Positions 1 through 9,458 are shown, counted from the first letter of the stretch. The stretch is 64,000 nucleotides of DNA from Anaerolineae bacterium (GCA_030425205.1 JAUIAP010000013.1:106169-170168); one strand, 5' to 3'. Made by a program: numbers and translations. The notes: generated by a model not told the origin, from the sequence alone.

Positions 1-1268
1 CACGGGCGAACTATTTCGACGCGCTGTTCGATCCTGTCAATGGCGAAGTGCGCCTGATGGTGACGGGCGTGCAGTACCGCTCGGCCGCCACCAACACCAT
101 CACGGGAACCTTGCGTCAATACGATGCGCTCGACTACGAACTGTTTTACAGCGGCGTGATTACCGAAGCCGCGCTCTCCGCGCCCCCAGCCATCGGTCAT
201 GTCCTCGCTGTGTCAGCAGGCAATACCGTCAGCTTTACTGTCAAGGCAACCGATATCGTGGCGGGATTACAAAGTGTGTGGGTGACTTATACAGGGGATG
301 AAGGCGCGCTGTATGGAGAGTGGCGGTCGTTGGATTTGGTGGTTAGTGGGGGGAATTCGGCCGAATGGACGGCTAGCCTCACCGTACCCGATGACGTGGC
401 AAATCTGCGTTACATCGTGCAAGCCGTCAATGGTGTGGGCTTGGTCACGCGACTGACCAATGCGGGCGACTATTTTGTCGTCAATCTCGATCCCGGTGCG
501 CCAAACGATCCACCCGATCCGAACGCGCCCGAACCCGACCCCGTTACCCTCACGCTCCAGACTGCGACCAGCGGAACCTACGGTGAGCAGTTGGTGATGA
601 CGGGAACGCTGCAAACAGCCACCCGTGCGCCCGTTGTGGGTGAGACGCTGCAATTTAGCGTTGGCAACCAAGTGACCCAAGTCAAGACTAACGCAAACGG
701 GCAGGCGGTCGCCCGCTTTGTGCTGCTAGCGATTCCCGGCGAAGTACAGGCGCAAGTCTCCTATCCCGGCAATCCCAATCTCGCCGCAGCGACGCAGGGA
801 CAATCGTTCTCACTGCAACGGCAAGCGACACAGATCAGCGTCACGGTCAACACAGAACAGGAGATCGTCGCCACGCTAACCGATGCCAATGGCACGGTCC
901 TACAAGAACGCGCGCTCTTTTTCCTGATCGATGGATCGAGCCGTGCCACCGCTGTCGTCAGTGGCATCACCAACTATCGCGGACGTGTCATCCTGCCGTT
1001 GCCCTACCTCGAAGCGGGCGACTACGTGATGACGGCCTACTTCTCTGGCAACATTCCGCTGCCAGCAGGACAACTGACGCTCAACGATGCGTTCTACACA
1101 CCGTCAACACAGATGATCGAATTTACACTCGATGACGCGACACCGATCAGGCTGGCAGATTTTGCAGATCGGCCGAATCGGTTCCCAATAGGTCTATTTG
1201 TTGTCGTGTTGGTTGGAACGGTGATCGTTTTGTTGCGGGGTAAAAAACCGTCGTCCCCCTCTACTTGA
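1..1268 (+). CDS. C-terminal part of a membrane-anchored surface protein with Ig-like domains (5' end outside window)
   Basis: The reading frame is open from the left edge (frame of base 3), so only the C-terminal part is visible and the first ATG at 48 is probably internal. The visible part holds beta-rich segments. One resembles a bacterial Ig-like domain, with a turn reading TNANGQAVARF typical of Big-type repeats. A Pro/Asp-rich linker (NDPPDPNAPEPDP) precedes it. The protein ends in one hydrophobic helix (FPIGLFVVVLVGTVIVLL) followed by RGKK, a stop-transfer anchor. It therefore probably sits outside the cell, anchored by its C-terminus. The enzymatic function, if any, lies in the missing N-terminal part. 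It converges on the HD-domain gene across an inverted repeat. Confidence 0.75.
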   Translation, partial: RANYFDALFDPVNGEVRLMVTGVQYRSAATNTITGTLRQYDALDYELFYSGVITEAALSAPPAIGHVLAVSAGNTVSFTVKATDIVAGLQSVWVTYTGDEGALYGEWRSLDLVVSGGNSAEWTASLTVPDDVANLRYIVQAVNGVGLVTRLTNAGDYFVVNLDPGAPNDPPDPNAPEPDPVTLTLQTATSGTYGEQLVMTGTLQTATRAPVVGETLQFSVGNQVTQVKTNANGQAVARFVLLAIPGEVQAQVSYPGNPNLAAATQGQSFSLQRQATQISVTVNTEQEIVATLTDANGTVLQERALFFLIDGSSRATAVVSGITNYRGRVILPLPYLEAGDYVMTAYFSGNIPLPAGQLTLNDAFYTPSTQMIEFTLDDATPIRLADFADRPNRFPIGLFVVVLVGTVIVLLRGKKPSSPST

Positions 1269-1280
1269 CTATAAAGAAGG

Positions 1281-1344
1281 GTCGCGGATTGCGCGGATTG
1301 GCGCGGATTGAAGAATAATCAGCGTTAATCCGCGTAATCCGCGA
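1281..1344. repeat. Inverted repeat between convergent genes (GCGGATT family)
   Basis: Two 19-bp arms, 1281-1299 and 1326-1344, are reverse complements with one mismatch. Each is built from the unit GCGGATT repeated. It lies between two convergent genes, so it could fold as a two-way terminator, although there is no clear T-run. Confidence 0.7.
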
Positions 1345-1402
1345 CAGTATCTGTCTTTACCTGAAATGATTCTTGTATCTACGACGCATACGTTGACAAG
1401 AT

Positions 1403-1433
1403 ACACAACACGCAATACGCAATACGCAATTCT
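1403..1433. repeat. ACGCAAT tandem motif (intergenic repeat family)
   Basis: The unit ACGCAAT or ACGCAAC is repeated in tandem here. The same units recur at 61784-61809, so this is a dispersed low-complexity intergenic family rather than chance. Confidence 0.5.
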
Positions 1434-2050
1434 TAACCTGCAACAGCACCAGACTCAAAACCGTCACCACACAAGTCCATAAGTCGCTCAATATTGCGCT
1501 GCTTCCCTGCGTCATGCAACGTATGGGCGGCGGCAGTATGGTAGGTGTGGATGGTCAAGAAATGGTATTGATTGATGAACCAATCGCGCAGATCACCGGC
1601 CTGACCACGCAAGTTCAGTTCGGCGTAGAGGAGCAGATTGCGCGCTAGAAAATCATCGCGCCCGAGCACGTCGAGGTCGGCGTCGCAGAGGATTTTTCCG
1701 AGCAGTGTGGTTGGGGATTGGGGCAATGCGGTGGCGCGGATCGTTTGTTGGATGGTGTGAATTTGTTCGGCCGAATATCCCATCTCGCCTAAGACCGACC
1801 CCGCGATCTCTGCGCTGATCGCCTCATGCCCCTGTGCTTGCTGCACAAAGCCAAGATCATGAAAGAGCGCGGCCGTTTTTAGGAGGAGGAGATCGGCCGA
1901 ATCAACTCCACACATGCCCGCCAAACGCACCGCCGCCGGCAACACCCCATCGCGTGTATGCACGATGTCGTGATAGCAAAATTTGGCTGGAACATCACTT
2001 TCTAACCGATTGAGGGCATAGGCGCGTGCTGCGGCAAAGTCGGGCTTCAT
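1433..2050 (-). CDS. HD-domain phosphohydrolase
   Basis: A 205-residue protein with the metal-binding pattern of the HD superfamily: H27/H31 near the start, the HD doublet H64-D65 in ALFHDLGF, H75-E76, H98, and D123/D125 in CDADLDVLG. HD proteins of this kind hydrolyse phosphoesters such as nucleotides or cyclic nucleotides. The substrate cannot be read from the sequence. Its ATG overlaps the stop of the upstream cyclase gene by four bases (ATGA), so the two are almost certainly translated from one transcript. Pairing with a cyclase suggests, but does not prove, a role in turning over the nucleotide signal. Confidence 0.85.
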   Translation of the reverse strand: MKPDFAAARAYALNRLESDVPAKFCYHDIVHTRDGVLPAAVRLAGMCGVDSADLLLLKTAALFHDLGFVQQAQGHEAISAEIAGSVLGEMGYSAEQIHTIQQTIRATALPQSPTTLLGKILCDADLDVLGRDDFLARNLLLYAELNLRGQAGDLRDWFINQYHFLTIHTYHTAAAHTLHDAGKQRNIERLMDLCGDGFESGAVAG

Positions 2051-5000
2051 GATAACACCAACTCAATCGCCGCGGCGAGGGGAAGTTGTTGACCTTGGTG
2101 CCAGAAAGTTTCGGCCGATTCCCCCAACCCCTCGCGCGCACTGTTTAACTTCGCGTCTAGTTTCTCCTGCTCAATCGCTGAAAGCGGCGATCCGATCTGC
2201 TCACGCACCGTAGACGCAGCACCAGCCAGCGTCAGTGCACGTTCTGGCTCGCTGCTGGCAAACAACATCCCGACATCCTCCAGCAGATAGGCCAACGCCC
2301 AGCGATCATCGAGCTCACGATTGATCCCCATGCTTTCGCGATAGAGCGCGAGGGCGGCAGGTGTGTCCTGCTGTTCGCGCACGACATTGCCCAAGTTGTT
2401 GAGCGCGTTGGCAAGGTACCACTGGTCGCCAATTTCGCGCTGGAAGGTGACCGCCTCTTCTAAGTAGACACGCGCTGCGTCAAGGTCTCCCAAATCGACT
2501 GTGACATTGCCCAAGTTGTTGAGCGAGGCGGCGATCCCCCAACGGTTTTGCGCGGCACGACGTAAATCAAGTGCTTCTTGATGGTATTGGCGCGAACGTT
2601 CGTACTCCCCTTGAAAACGCGCCACGATGCCCATGTTGTTGAGAACTTTGGCACTGTTGAGCTTGTCATCCTCTTGGCGGCGCAGGGCGAGGCTTTCTTC
2701 ATAGAGCGATTGGGCGGTGTCATAGTTGCCTTGCTGGGCATTGAGCGTGCCGCGACAGATGAGGGCTTTGGCGCGATCATCGGCCGATTCCGCCAACCCT
2801 TCTCCCAATAGATACCATTCAGTTGCCTGCTCATATTTACCTTGCTTGCGCAGCAACTCCCCTTTGGCGACATGCGTTTGTGATTGAAACGCGGAATCGG
2901 TGAGTTCTCTGACGGTTGCCAGCGCATCCTCGTAGGTCGCATCGGCCGATTCCCACTCCCCAACCACCTCCTGCACCGCGCCCAACTTCAGTAGGGTCGC
3001 CACCCGCTCTGCTCCCGTCAGCAGGGGCAATGCCTTCTGATAGTAGTTGATCGCGGCACTGTTGGCGTATTCTGCCTGTGCCATTTCACCCGCCTTCGTT
3101 AAATAGTCGCGCTTCTTCATATCATTCTCGCTGTGTTCGTAGTGAAAGGCTAACAGAGGATAGTGTGCTTGTAAATTATCTGCTTCATTTTGCTCGATAA
3201 ATCGGCCGATTGCCTCATGCAGCCGCGCCCGTGTCGCATAGAGCAGGCTTTCATAGGCGACCTGTTGCGTGATGATGTACTTGAACAGATAGACCAACTC
3301 TGGCTCAACGCTATCGAGCGTGACGAGATCAAGGCCGCTCAGATAGTCGAGGCTGGCGATAATCGCTTCAGGCTGCCCCAGTTCGGGATAGACTCCCGCG
3401 ATGATGGTTGCCTTGAACAGTCGGCCGATCACACTCGCGACACGCAGCGTGACCTGCTGCTGGTCAGTCAGTTGGTCAAGACGGCTCAAAATCAGGCTGT
3501 AGATACTGGTCGGCAAATCGACGGCGGCTAGGGCGTGTCTATCGTTGAGATCAAGCTGTAAATCGGCGAGGTAGTTGAGGATTTCTTCAATATAAAACGG
3601 GTTGCCATCAGCGCGGGTCGTGATCGTATGGACGAGCTGTGCACCGCCGATCTCGGCATCATCAAACAGTTGCATTAGCTTGCGCTGGATCAGTTGGTGT
3701 GCTTCGTCGGCCGAAAATGCAGAGAGGGTGATTGTGTTGAAGTTGGGGAGGTCGGCGACGGCGATGGGGGTCTTCATCGGCCGATAAACGACCACAATCA
3801 ACACAGGCAGATTGACAATCGCACGCCCAATTGCCAACAACAAATCGCGCGATAGCTGATCGCTCCAGTGGAAATCCTCCAACACGATCAACTGCGGCTG
3901 TTGCGCCGCCCGTGCTTGCAGACACGCCACCAGCAGCGACGCCAATGCCGACTTGCGCACCTTCGCATCGAGCGAGGCGGTTAAATCGTTGTCGGGAATT
4001 GTCACGCCCAGCGCGGCCGAAAGTAGGGGCGCACGCTGGACAAGCGCGGAATCGAGCCCATCCAAAACGGCCGTGACGGTAGCGATCTGATCGGTCACAT
4101 CCCGTTCACCATCTAAACCAAAAAAGCTGCGCCAGACCGTTTCCCAAACGAGATAGCTGTTGTCTGTGCCAAACGAGGAGGCCGCGCCACTCAACACCTG
4201 CATCTCGCTAGCAGCAGCTTGCAGTTCTGCCACCAGCCGCGACTTGCCCATACCCGCCTCCCCGACAATGGCGAGCAGTTGACCGCTGCCGTTTTGGACT
4301 TTTTCGAGATGGGTGATGGCGGCTTGAAATTCGGCCGATCTGCCGACCATTGGGAGGGCATATTCGGCCGATATTCCCTGCGCCCGCTCCCCTAGCAACA
4401 AGGCGGGTGTCACCGTCCTATCCTTCCCCTTGACGTGCATTTCTGGCAATATCTCCCACTTAAACGCGCTGCCCGTCGCTTGGCGCAGTCGTTCGTTGGC
4501 GAGAATCGCGCCCGCATCCGCATACGCCATCAGCCGTGCCGCCAAGTTGACGTTGTCTCCCAATACGCCATAGGTGCGGCGCGTGCGACTGCCATACGCG
4601 CCCGTGCGCATTCGGCCGCGTGTCAACCCGATTTGCACGGGGTCGAGAAAATCAAATGTGGCCGCCAATGCGCGGATTTTAAGCGCGGCCGTCGTTGCCC
4701 GAACGGCATCGTCCTCATGGGCAATCGGCGCACCAAACGCGGCATAGAGATAGCTCCCCTTGTCCCCGATCGTCAGTTGCAACAGGCTGCCATCGTAACG
4801 CAACAAAATTGCTTGCACAGCGCGAATGACTTGATCGAGTTTGTCGGGAGCGGCGGGATCATTGTCGTATTGTATTCCTGCAAAGCGCATAAAGAGCGCA
4901 CAGGCAGGGCGCAGTTCGGCCAGAAACTCGCCGCCTTGATTGGTAAGACGGTTGACCACTTGCGGGAGTAGCCAGTCGTTGGCAGATTCGGCCGATAACA

Positions 5001-5643
5001 CCTCACCTTCCTCCCAACCCGTCGCCACCACGTCCCCGTCAATCCCCACCACCCGCGCCACATCCTGCGCCACCCAATCGCGTACCTGTAACGCCTCTCC
5101 GACGGCCGAACGGTGCACGACGACATCCCCCCGCCCCGCAAATGCTTCGGCCGTCGCCATCTGTTCCAACGGCTCGCCCGCCAGCACGTCGATCAAACGA
5201 TAGTCAGGATTGCCAACGACAAAACGGCGCACCGTCCCCGCCGCAATCGCCACCTTGATCGCCAGTTCAACGATGCGCCCCCCATGCGTGCGAACCTCTG
5301 CAAATTGCGCCATCGCTGCCTGCATCGCCAAACCACACGCCACCGCTTGTCGCCCATCGTCCCCATCGAGCCAACAGGTGATCGCGTCCCCGCTAAAGCC
5401 GATCACGCTGCCACCAAAGCGATGCAATTCATCGATCAGCGCATCGTAGACGCGGTTGAGATGAATAGTCAGCTCCTCCGCGCCGCGCTTTGTGCCGAGT
5501 TCATTGGCGAGCACTTCGGTCAGCGCGGTGAAGCCCGACATGTCGGCAAACAGGACTGCACCGTGCATCGTTGTGGGCAGCGTCGTGCCGTTGGCAAGCG
5601 CAATACGGCGGTCGATGGGGATGTAGGTGTGTGCGGTTGTCAT
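2047..5643 (-). CDS. Tandem class III nucleotidyl cyclase-AAA ATPase-TPR regulator, similar in layout to soluble adenylyl cyclase
   Basis: 1198 residues. The first cyclase domain (about 25-190) keeps both metal aspartates, D34 in LFADMSGFT and D86 in GFSGDAIT. It lacks the Asn/Arg transition-state pair. The second domain (about 240-390) has lost the first metal Asp (LFMRFAG) but carries N366 and R370 in LGDNVNLAAR. The two would therefore complete one composite active site. A P-loop ATPase follows, with Walker A GEAGMGKS at 461-468 and Walker B LIVLED near 585-590. TPR repeats fill about 840-1150. This order matches soluble adenylyl cyclase (ADCY10) and related bacterial regulators. The product is probably cAMP. 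It heads a coupled pair with the HD gene. Confidence 0.88.
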   Translation of the reverse strand: MTTAHTYIPIDRRIALANGTTLPTTMHGAVLFADMSGFTALTEVLANELGTKRGAEELTIHLNRVYDALIDELHRFGGSVIGFSGDAITCWLDGDDGRQAVACGLAMQAAMAQFAEVRTHGGRIVELAIKVAIAAGTVRRFVVGNPDYRLIDVLAGEPLEQMATAEAFAGRGDVVVHRSAVGEALQVRDWVAQDVARVVGIDGDVVATGWEEGEVLSAESANDWLLPQVVNRLTNQGGEFLAELRPACALFMRFAGIQYDNDPAAPDKLDQVIRAVQAILLRYDGSLLQLTIGDKGSYLYAAFGAPIAHEDDAVRATTAALKIRALAATFDFLDPVQIGLTRGRMRTGAYGSRTRRTYGVLGDNVNLAARLMAYADAGAILANERLRQATGSAFKWEILPEMHVKGKDRTVTPALLLGERAQGISAEYALPMVGRSAEFQAAITHLEKVQNGSGQLLAIVGEAGMGKSRLVAELQAAASEMQVLSGAASSFGTDNSYLVWETVWRSFFGLDGERDVTDQIATVTAVLDGLDSALVQRAPLLSAALGVTIPDNDLTASLDAKVRKSALASLLVACLQARAAQQPQLIVLEDFHWSDQLSRDLLLAIGRAIVNLPVLIVVVYRPMKTPIAVADLPNFNTITLSAFSADEAHQLIQRKLMQLFDDAEIGGAQLVHTITTRADGNPFYIEEILNYLADLQLDLNDRHALAAVDLPTSIYSLILSRLDQLTDQQQVTLRVASVIGRLFKATIIAGVYPELGQPEAIIASLDYLSGLDLVTLDSVEPELVYLFKYIITQQVAYESLLYATRARLHEAIGRFIEQNEADNLQAHYPLLAFHYEHSENDMKKRDYLTKAGEMAQAEYANSAAINYYQKALPLLTGAERVATLLKLGAVQEVVGEWESADATYEDALATVRELTDSAFQSQTHVAKGELLRKQGKYEQATEWYLLGEGLAESADDRAKALICRGTLNAQQGNYDTAQSLYEESLALRRQEDDKLNSAKVLNNMGIVARFQGEYERSRQYHQEALDLRRAAQNRWGIAASLNNLGNVTVDLGDLDAARVYLEEAVTFQREIGDQWYLANALNNLGNVVREQQDTPAALALYRESMGINRELDDRWALAYLLEDVGMLFASSEPERALTLAGAASTVREQIGSPLSAIEQEKLDAKLNSAREGLGESAETFWHQGQQLPLAAAIELVLS

Positions 5644-6038
5644 TTTAGAGAATGGTCAATGGTCGATGTGATGCACACTCTGTTTACCATTAACCATTGC
5701 TAGTGGCGGGCGGACTCCCGTAGTCTCTTGTTGATGTAGAGCCATCCCGTACTTTTGGGCAGCGTTGATTGAATGGCTATGCATATTGTGAAGGCGATCA
5801 GCGCAATCTGACTGTCATTCACATTCTACATCATAATAAGCTTAACGCAGTTACGAAGTTGCAGCGTGAAAAGATCGCCTAAATCACGACTTTTTCTGTA
5901 TGACACTATGACGTCGCATCTTTCGCGCCACTGGCAACAAAGTGATATTAATAAAAACTTTATTTGAATAGAGCGTTTGAGGTAACATCATAATGTAGGG
6001 TACATCCAGGCTATTGGATCTGCCATTCTCAACACACT
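5644..6038. other. Intergenic region between divergent genes
   Basis: 395 bases between the cyclase and the ABC importer, which point away from each other. It should hold both promoters. Near the cyclase there is a short run of ATGGTCAATGG and CCATTAACCATTG units, which can pair with each other. I see no coding frame, RNA gene or T-run terminator. Confidence 0.5.
5964..5994 (+). promoter_or_regulatory. Possible promoter for the ABC importer operon
   Basis: TTGAAT (5964-5969) and CATAAT (5989-5994) are separated by 19 bases, in an AT-rich stretch 45 bases before the permease start. The spacing is long and the match moderate, so this is a candidate only. Confidence 0.3.
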
Positions 6039-6683
6039 ATGGAACTACTGCAAGAAACATGGAACTATGCGCTTGAACACGCGGATGAATTGTGTCAGGC
6101 AACAATCGACCACCTGATTCTGGTCTCGATTTCTCTCGCTATCGGTATCTTGGTGTGTGTGCCATTGGGCGTGTGGGCGAGTCGCTCACGTCGCGCTGCG
6201 CTGACCATTATCAACAGCGTCAACGCCGTGCGCGTCATCCCGAGCCTCGCCATTTTGTTTCTGGCTGTCCCTTATCTTGGTGTCGGTCTCGACACCGCCC
6301 TGATCGCCTTAACCATTCTCGCCATGCCCCCAATTCTCGTCAACACGGCAGTTGCCTTCCGCACGATAGACCCCGCCATTCGTGAAGCAGCGGCGGGGAT
6401 GGGCATGACAAAGCGGCAGATTTTGCGCCAAGTGGAATTCCCACTGGCATTACCGATTATCCTGACGGGCATCCGCACCGCTTCAACCGAAGTGATCGCC
6501 AGCGCGACGTTGGCGGCCTTTATTGGCAGTGGTGGACTGGGGTTATACGTGCAACGGGGCTATGCACTATATCGACCGTCTATATTATTGGTGGGCGCGA
6601 TCCCAGTGGCGTTGTTGACGCTTTCGGCCGAAATTGGTCTTAGCACTTTGCAACGCGCCATTCGCCCACCCAATGCAACCTAA
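6039..6683 (+). CDS. ABC transporter permease, OpuC/YehW type (glycine betaine/choline-like)
   Basis: A 214-residue polytopic permease with the EAA-type cytoplasmic loop (REAAAGMGMTKRQILRQVEFP), the signature of binding-protein-dependent importers. The sequence style matches the OpuBB/OpuCB/ProW permeases for quaternary ammonium osmolytes. It is the first gene of a four-gene set: permease, binding lipoprotein, ATPase, second permease. The order resembles opuC and yehZYXW operons. No clear ribosome site precedes the ATG. The true substrate (betaine, choline or another compound) cannot be decided here. Confidence 0.88.
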   Translation: MELLQETWNYALEHADELCQATIDHLILVSISLAIGILVCVPLGVWASRSRRAALTIINSVNAVRVIPSLAILFLAVPYLGVGLDTALIALTILAMPPILVNTAVAFRTIDPAIREAAAGMGMTKRQILRQVEFPLALPIILTGIRTASTEVIASATLAAFIGSGGLGLYVQRGYALYRPSILLVGAIPVALLTLSAEIGLSTLQRAIRPPNAT

Positions 6684-6698
6684 ATATCTGGAGATTTA

Positions 6699-7595
6699 AT
6701 GATGAATACCTTTTTGAAAACCATTTTTGTCGCGCTTGTTGCGCTGCTCGTTGTCGCCTGTGGTGGGACGAGCGCGAAAGGCACTGTTTCGGTCGCCTCG
6801 AAAGATTTTGCAGAGCAATATATCCTTGGGGAGATGTATGCCCTCTTGTTGGAAGATGCAGGCTTCGACGTGGATCGACGCGGTGCGCTAGGCGGCACAC
6901 CGATTTTGCACGAATCACTCCTCAATGACCAGCTCGATATCTACCCAGAGTATACGGGGACGGGGCTATTGACCGTTTTGGGGATGGACGTGATGAGCGA
7001 TCCCAGTGCCGTTTTTGATACGGTGTCAGACGCTTATGCCGAGCAGTTTGATTTGGTCTGGCTCGCACCCGCACCGATGAACAACACACAGGCAATCGCG
7101 ATGACGGCCGACCGCGCCAGCGAATTAGGCATCAGCACTTTTTCCGACTTGGCGGCGCAAGCAGGTGATCTCGTTCTCGTTTCGCCGCCCGAATTTGTCG
7201 AGCGCGAAGATGGGTTGCCCGGTCTGCAAGCTGTCTACGGCGGCTTTGAGTTCGCCAACGTATTGACCGTTGATCCGGGATTGCGCTATCAAACATTGAA
7301 CAGTGGCGATGCAGATGTGACCGTCGCATTTGGTACGGACGGCGAACTTTTCGCGTTCGGATTGACCGTGCTGGAAGATGACAAAGGGATGTTCCCACCC
7401 TACCAAGTCGCCCCCGTTGTGCGCCAAGAAGTGTTGGACGAATATCCAGAAATCGCAGATGTTTTGGACACGCTGGCTCCGCTTTTAACCAATGATACGA
7501 TGCAAGAGTTGAACAATCGCGTCACGGGTGGCGGTGAAGAGCCTGAGGCAGTTGCCAAAAGCTTCTTGGAAGCAAACAATTTGCTCAGTGAATAA
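6699..7595 (+). CDS. Substrate-binding lipoprotein of the OpuC/OsmF-type importer
   Basis: 298 residues with a lipobox (LLVVAC, lipidated Cys at residue 21), so it is tethered outside the membrane. The mature part begins TVSVASKDFAEQYILGEM and includes YPEYTGTGLL, both typical of the OpuAC/OsmF family that binds glycine betaine, choline or related compounds. GGAG lies five bases before the ATG at 6699. A second ATG follows immediately. It starts 15 bases after the permease stop. A strong hairpin repeat follows its stop, before the ATPase gene, which could reduce downstream transcription and make the binding protein more abundant. Confidence 0.92.
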   Translation: MMNTFLKTIFVALVALLVVACGGTSAKGTVSVASKDFAEQYILGEMYALLLEDAGFDVDRRGALGGTPILHESLLNDQLDIYPEYTGTGLLTVLGMDVMSDPSAVFDTVSDAYAEQFDLVWLAPAPMNNTQAIAMTADRASELGISTFSDLAAQAGDLVLVSPPEFVEREDGLPGLQAVYGGFEFANVLTVDPGLRYQTLNSGDADVTVAFGTDGELFAFGLTVLEDDKGMFPPYQVAPVVRQEVLDEYPEIADVLDTLAPLLTNDTMQELNNRVTGGGEEPEAVAKSFLEANNLLSE

Positions 7596-7632
7596 TATCT
7601 GTCGTGTCGGCAAGGGACATAGATCATAGGTC

Positions 7633-7675
7633 CTGAAAAACCGAGTTTCTGGCAGAAACTCGGTTTTTGAAGGTC
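7633..7675. repeat. Hairpin repeat with AACCGAGTTTCT arms, copy 1 (possible attenuating terminator)
   Basis: Perfect 15-bp arms (7636-7650 and 7654-7668) enclose a three-base loop. The right arm ends in five T. Copies with the same flanks occur at 46727-46768 and, reversed, at 61726-61768. Here it sits inside the importer operon, between binding protein and ATPase. Confidence 0.8.
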
Positions 7676-7767
7676 GAACAGCAGGTTTTCACGTCCCATG
7701 CGGCGCGATCATAAGATAAATTGAACTCCCCGATTTAGCGGCAGTATCAACAGGCCGCCCAACTTTT

Positions 7768-8712
7768 ATGAGCACGATTCGATTCGATAAGGTCTACAAA
7801 CAATTTGAGGGGATGGCGCGGCCAGCGGTAAATGGGGTGTCATTATCGGCCGAAACGGGTCAATTCATCGTTCTACTCGGCCCCTCTGGCTGTGGCAAGA
7901 CGACACTGATGAAGATGGTGAATCGCCTGCATGATCCCGATGCGGGCGAAATTTTCATCGACGACCAGCCGATCAGCCAGATGGATGTCACCGCGCTGCG
8001 ACGACAGATCGGCTATGTGATCCAGCAGATCGGGCTTTTTCCCCACATGACGGTCGCCGACAATATCGCGATTGTGCCCCGTCTGCTCAAGTGGGACGAT
8101 GCAAAGATCAGCCAGCGCACAGACGAGCTGCTCGAAATGATGGCGTTGCCGCCGGACGAATATCGGGATCGCTATCCCGCGCAGATGTCGGGTGGACAGC
8201 GTCAGCGCGTGGGTGTGGCGCGGGCGTTGGCAGGCAATCCCGGCGTGATTTTGATGGATGAGCCGTTTGGCGCAATTGACGCGATCACGCGCACCGACCT
8301 GCAAGATTCACTGCTCGAACTGCAACGCCGTCTTAAAAAGACGATCCTATTTGTCACACACGATGTGGATGAGGCGTTGCGGCTTGCAGATAAGATCGTC
8401 ATTTTACGGGAGGGGGCGGTGGTGCAGTACGATACGCCGCTGCAAATTTTGACCCATTCGGCCGATGAATTTGTGCGCCAGCTGATCGGCGCGGATGACA
8501 TCGTGCGCCAGCTCAGCCTATTGCGCGTCGAAAGTGTCATGCAACCGCCGAATGGTCAGACAAACGTGACGATTGGGCGCGACCAGAATTTACGCGAGGC
8601 GTTGTCGTTGTTGCTGAGTTCGGCCGAAAACAGAATCGCCGTCACAGATAGCAATCAGCACGTCATCGGGCAGCTCACATTTGATGAGTTGCGGCGGGCA
8701 ATTGCGCGATGA
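7768..8712 (+). CDS. ABC transporter ATPase, OpuCA/ProV type, with C-terminal CBS-like segment
   Basis: 314 residues. Walker A is GPSGCGKTT, the signature is MSGGQRQRVGVARAL, Walker B is ILMDEPFGAID, and the switch His is in FVTHDVDEA. All are intact, so this is an active importer ATPase. The last 60 residues (from about ESVMQP to the end) look like a single CBS-type motif. In OpuA/OpuC ATPases such motifs sense ionic strength or nucleotides, so osmotic control is plausible. The last codons overlap the next permease start (ATGA). No ribosome site is obvious before the ATG. Confidence 0.92.
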   Translation: MSTIRFDKVYKQFEGMARPAVNGVSLSAETGQFIVLLGPSGCGKTTLMKMVNRLHDPDAGEIFIDDQPISQMDVTALRRQIGYVIQQIGLFPHMTVADNIAIVPRLLKWDDAKISQRTDELLEMMALPPDEYRDRYPAQMSGGQRQRVGVARALAGNPGVILMDEPFGAIDAITRTDLQDSLLELQRRLKKTILFVTHDVDEALRLADKIVILREGAVVQYDTPLQILTHSADEFVRQLIGADDIVRQLSLLRVESVMQPPNGQTNVTIGRDQNLREALSLLLSSAENRIAVTDSNQHVIGQLTFDELRRAIAR

Positions 8713-9344
8713 GCTATATTTTTAACAATCCCGACGTGATTTTGCGGCTGATCGGCGAACATTTGTGGTTGACGCTGAGCGCGTTGGTCATTGCGACCGC
8801 GATCTCCGTGCCGTTGGGGTATGCGATTTTCGGCCGAAAACGTCTCTCCACCATCGTGCTCGGCACATTGGGCATGTTGTACACCATCCCGAGTCTGGTG
8901 TTGATGATCGTCTTGTTGCCGTTGATTGGCCTCAACCAACGCACCGTGATTACGGCACTCGTTATCTACTGCCAAATCATCCTCGTTCGCAACGTCATTG
9001 CGGGCTTAGAAGCGATTGATCCCGGCATTGTCGAGGCCGCGCGCGGCATGGGAATGACGCGCTGGCAACAGTTCACAAAGGTGCAATTCCCACTGGCCCT
9101 GCCCGTGATTATCGCTGGCTTGCGCCTCGCTGCGGTCGTCTCGACCTCCATCGCCACCATCGGCGCGCTGTTTGGTGCGGGAGGGTTGGGAACCCTGCTC
9201 TTTCAAGGCATCTCACAAGGACGCTATGACAAAATTGTAGCGGGATCGTTGCTCGTCGCGCTGCTGGCCGCTGCATTCAACTGGGGTCTGCAACTGCTAG
9301 AAAAGCGATTTACCGTTTCGGAAGCGTCGGACAAAAACAGTTAG
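8709..9344 (+). CDS. Second ABC transporter permease, OpuC/YehY type
   Basis: A 211-residue integral membrane protein with the same EAA-loop pattern as the first permease (VEAARGMGMTRWQQFTKVQFP). The two permeases would form the heterodimeric channel of the importer. Its ATG overlaps the ATPase stop by four bases, giving tight translational coupling. It closes the operon and is followed by a palindromic repeat and then a strong bidirectional terminator. Confidence 0.9.
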   Translation: MSYIFNNPDVILRLIGEHLWLTLSALVIATAISVPLGYAIFGRKRLSTIVLGTLGMLYTIPSLVLMIVLLPLIGLNQRTVITALVIYCQIILVRNVIAGLEAIDPGIVEAARGMGMTRWQQFTKVQFPLALPVIIAGLRLAAVVSTSIATIGALFGAGGLGTLLFQGISQGRYDKIVAGSLLVALLAAAFNWGLQLLEKRFTVSEASDKNS

Positions 9345-9395
9345 CAAACCCTCTGTCGTTTTGTGAAATGGAATAGTGTTTAGCCATCTTACTGT

Positions 9396-9436
9396 GTGGT
9401 ACGTGATGTGAATCCAGTTCACGCACTACGTACCAC
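9396..9436. repeat. GTGGTACGT palindromic repeat
   Basis: Arms GTGGTACGTGATGTGAA and TTCACGCACTACGTACCAC pair across a short loop. The core is shared with 38564-38619, 42434-42548, 52296-52342 and the right edge of the window. Confidence 0.7.
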
Positions 9437-9458
9437 GCACCACTTCCAAGTTATGATG

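Noticed and set aside
5113..5703. Plus-strand open frame opposite the cyclase
   Set aside because: It lies antisense to the conserved cyclase domain and is rich in Arg/His/Cys as expected of a shadow frame.
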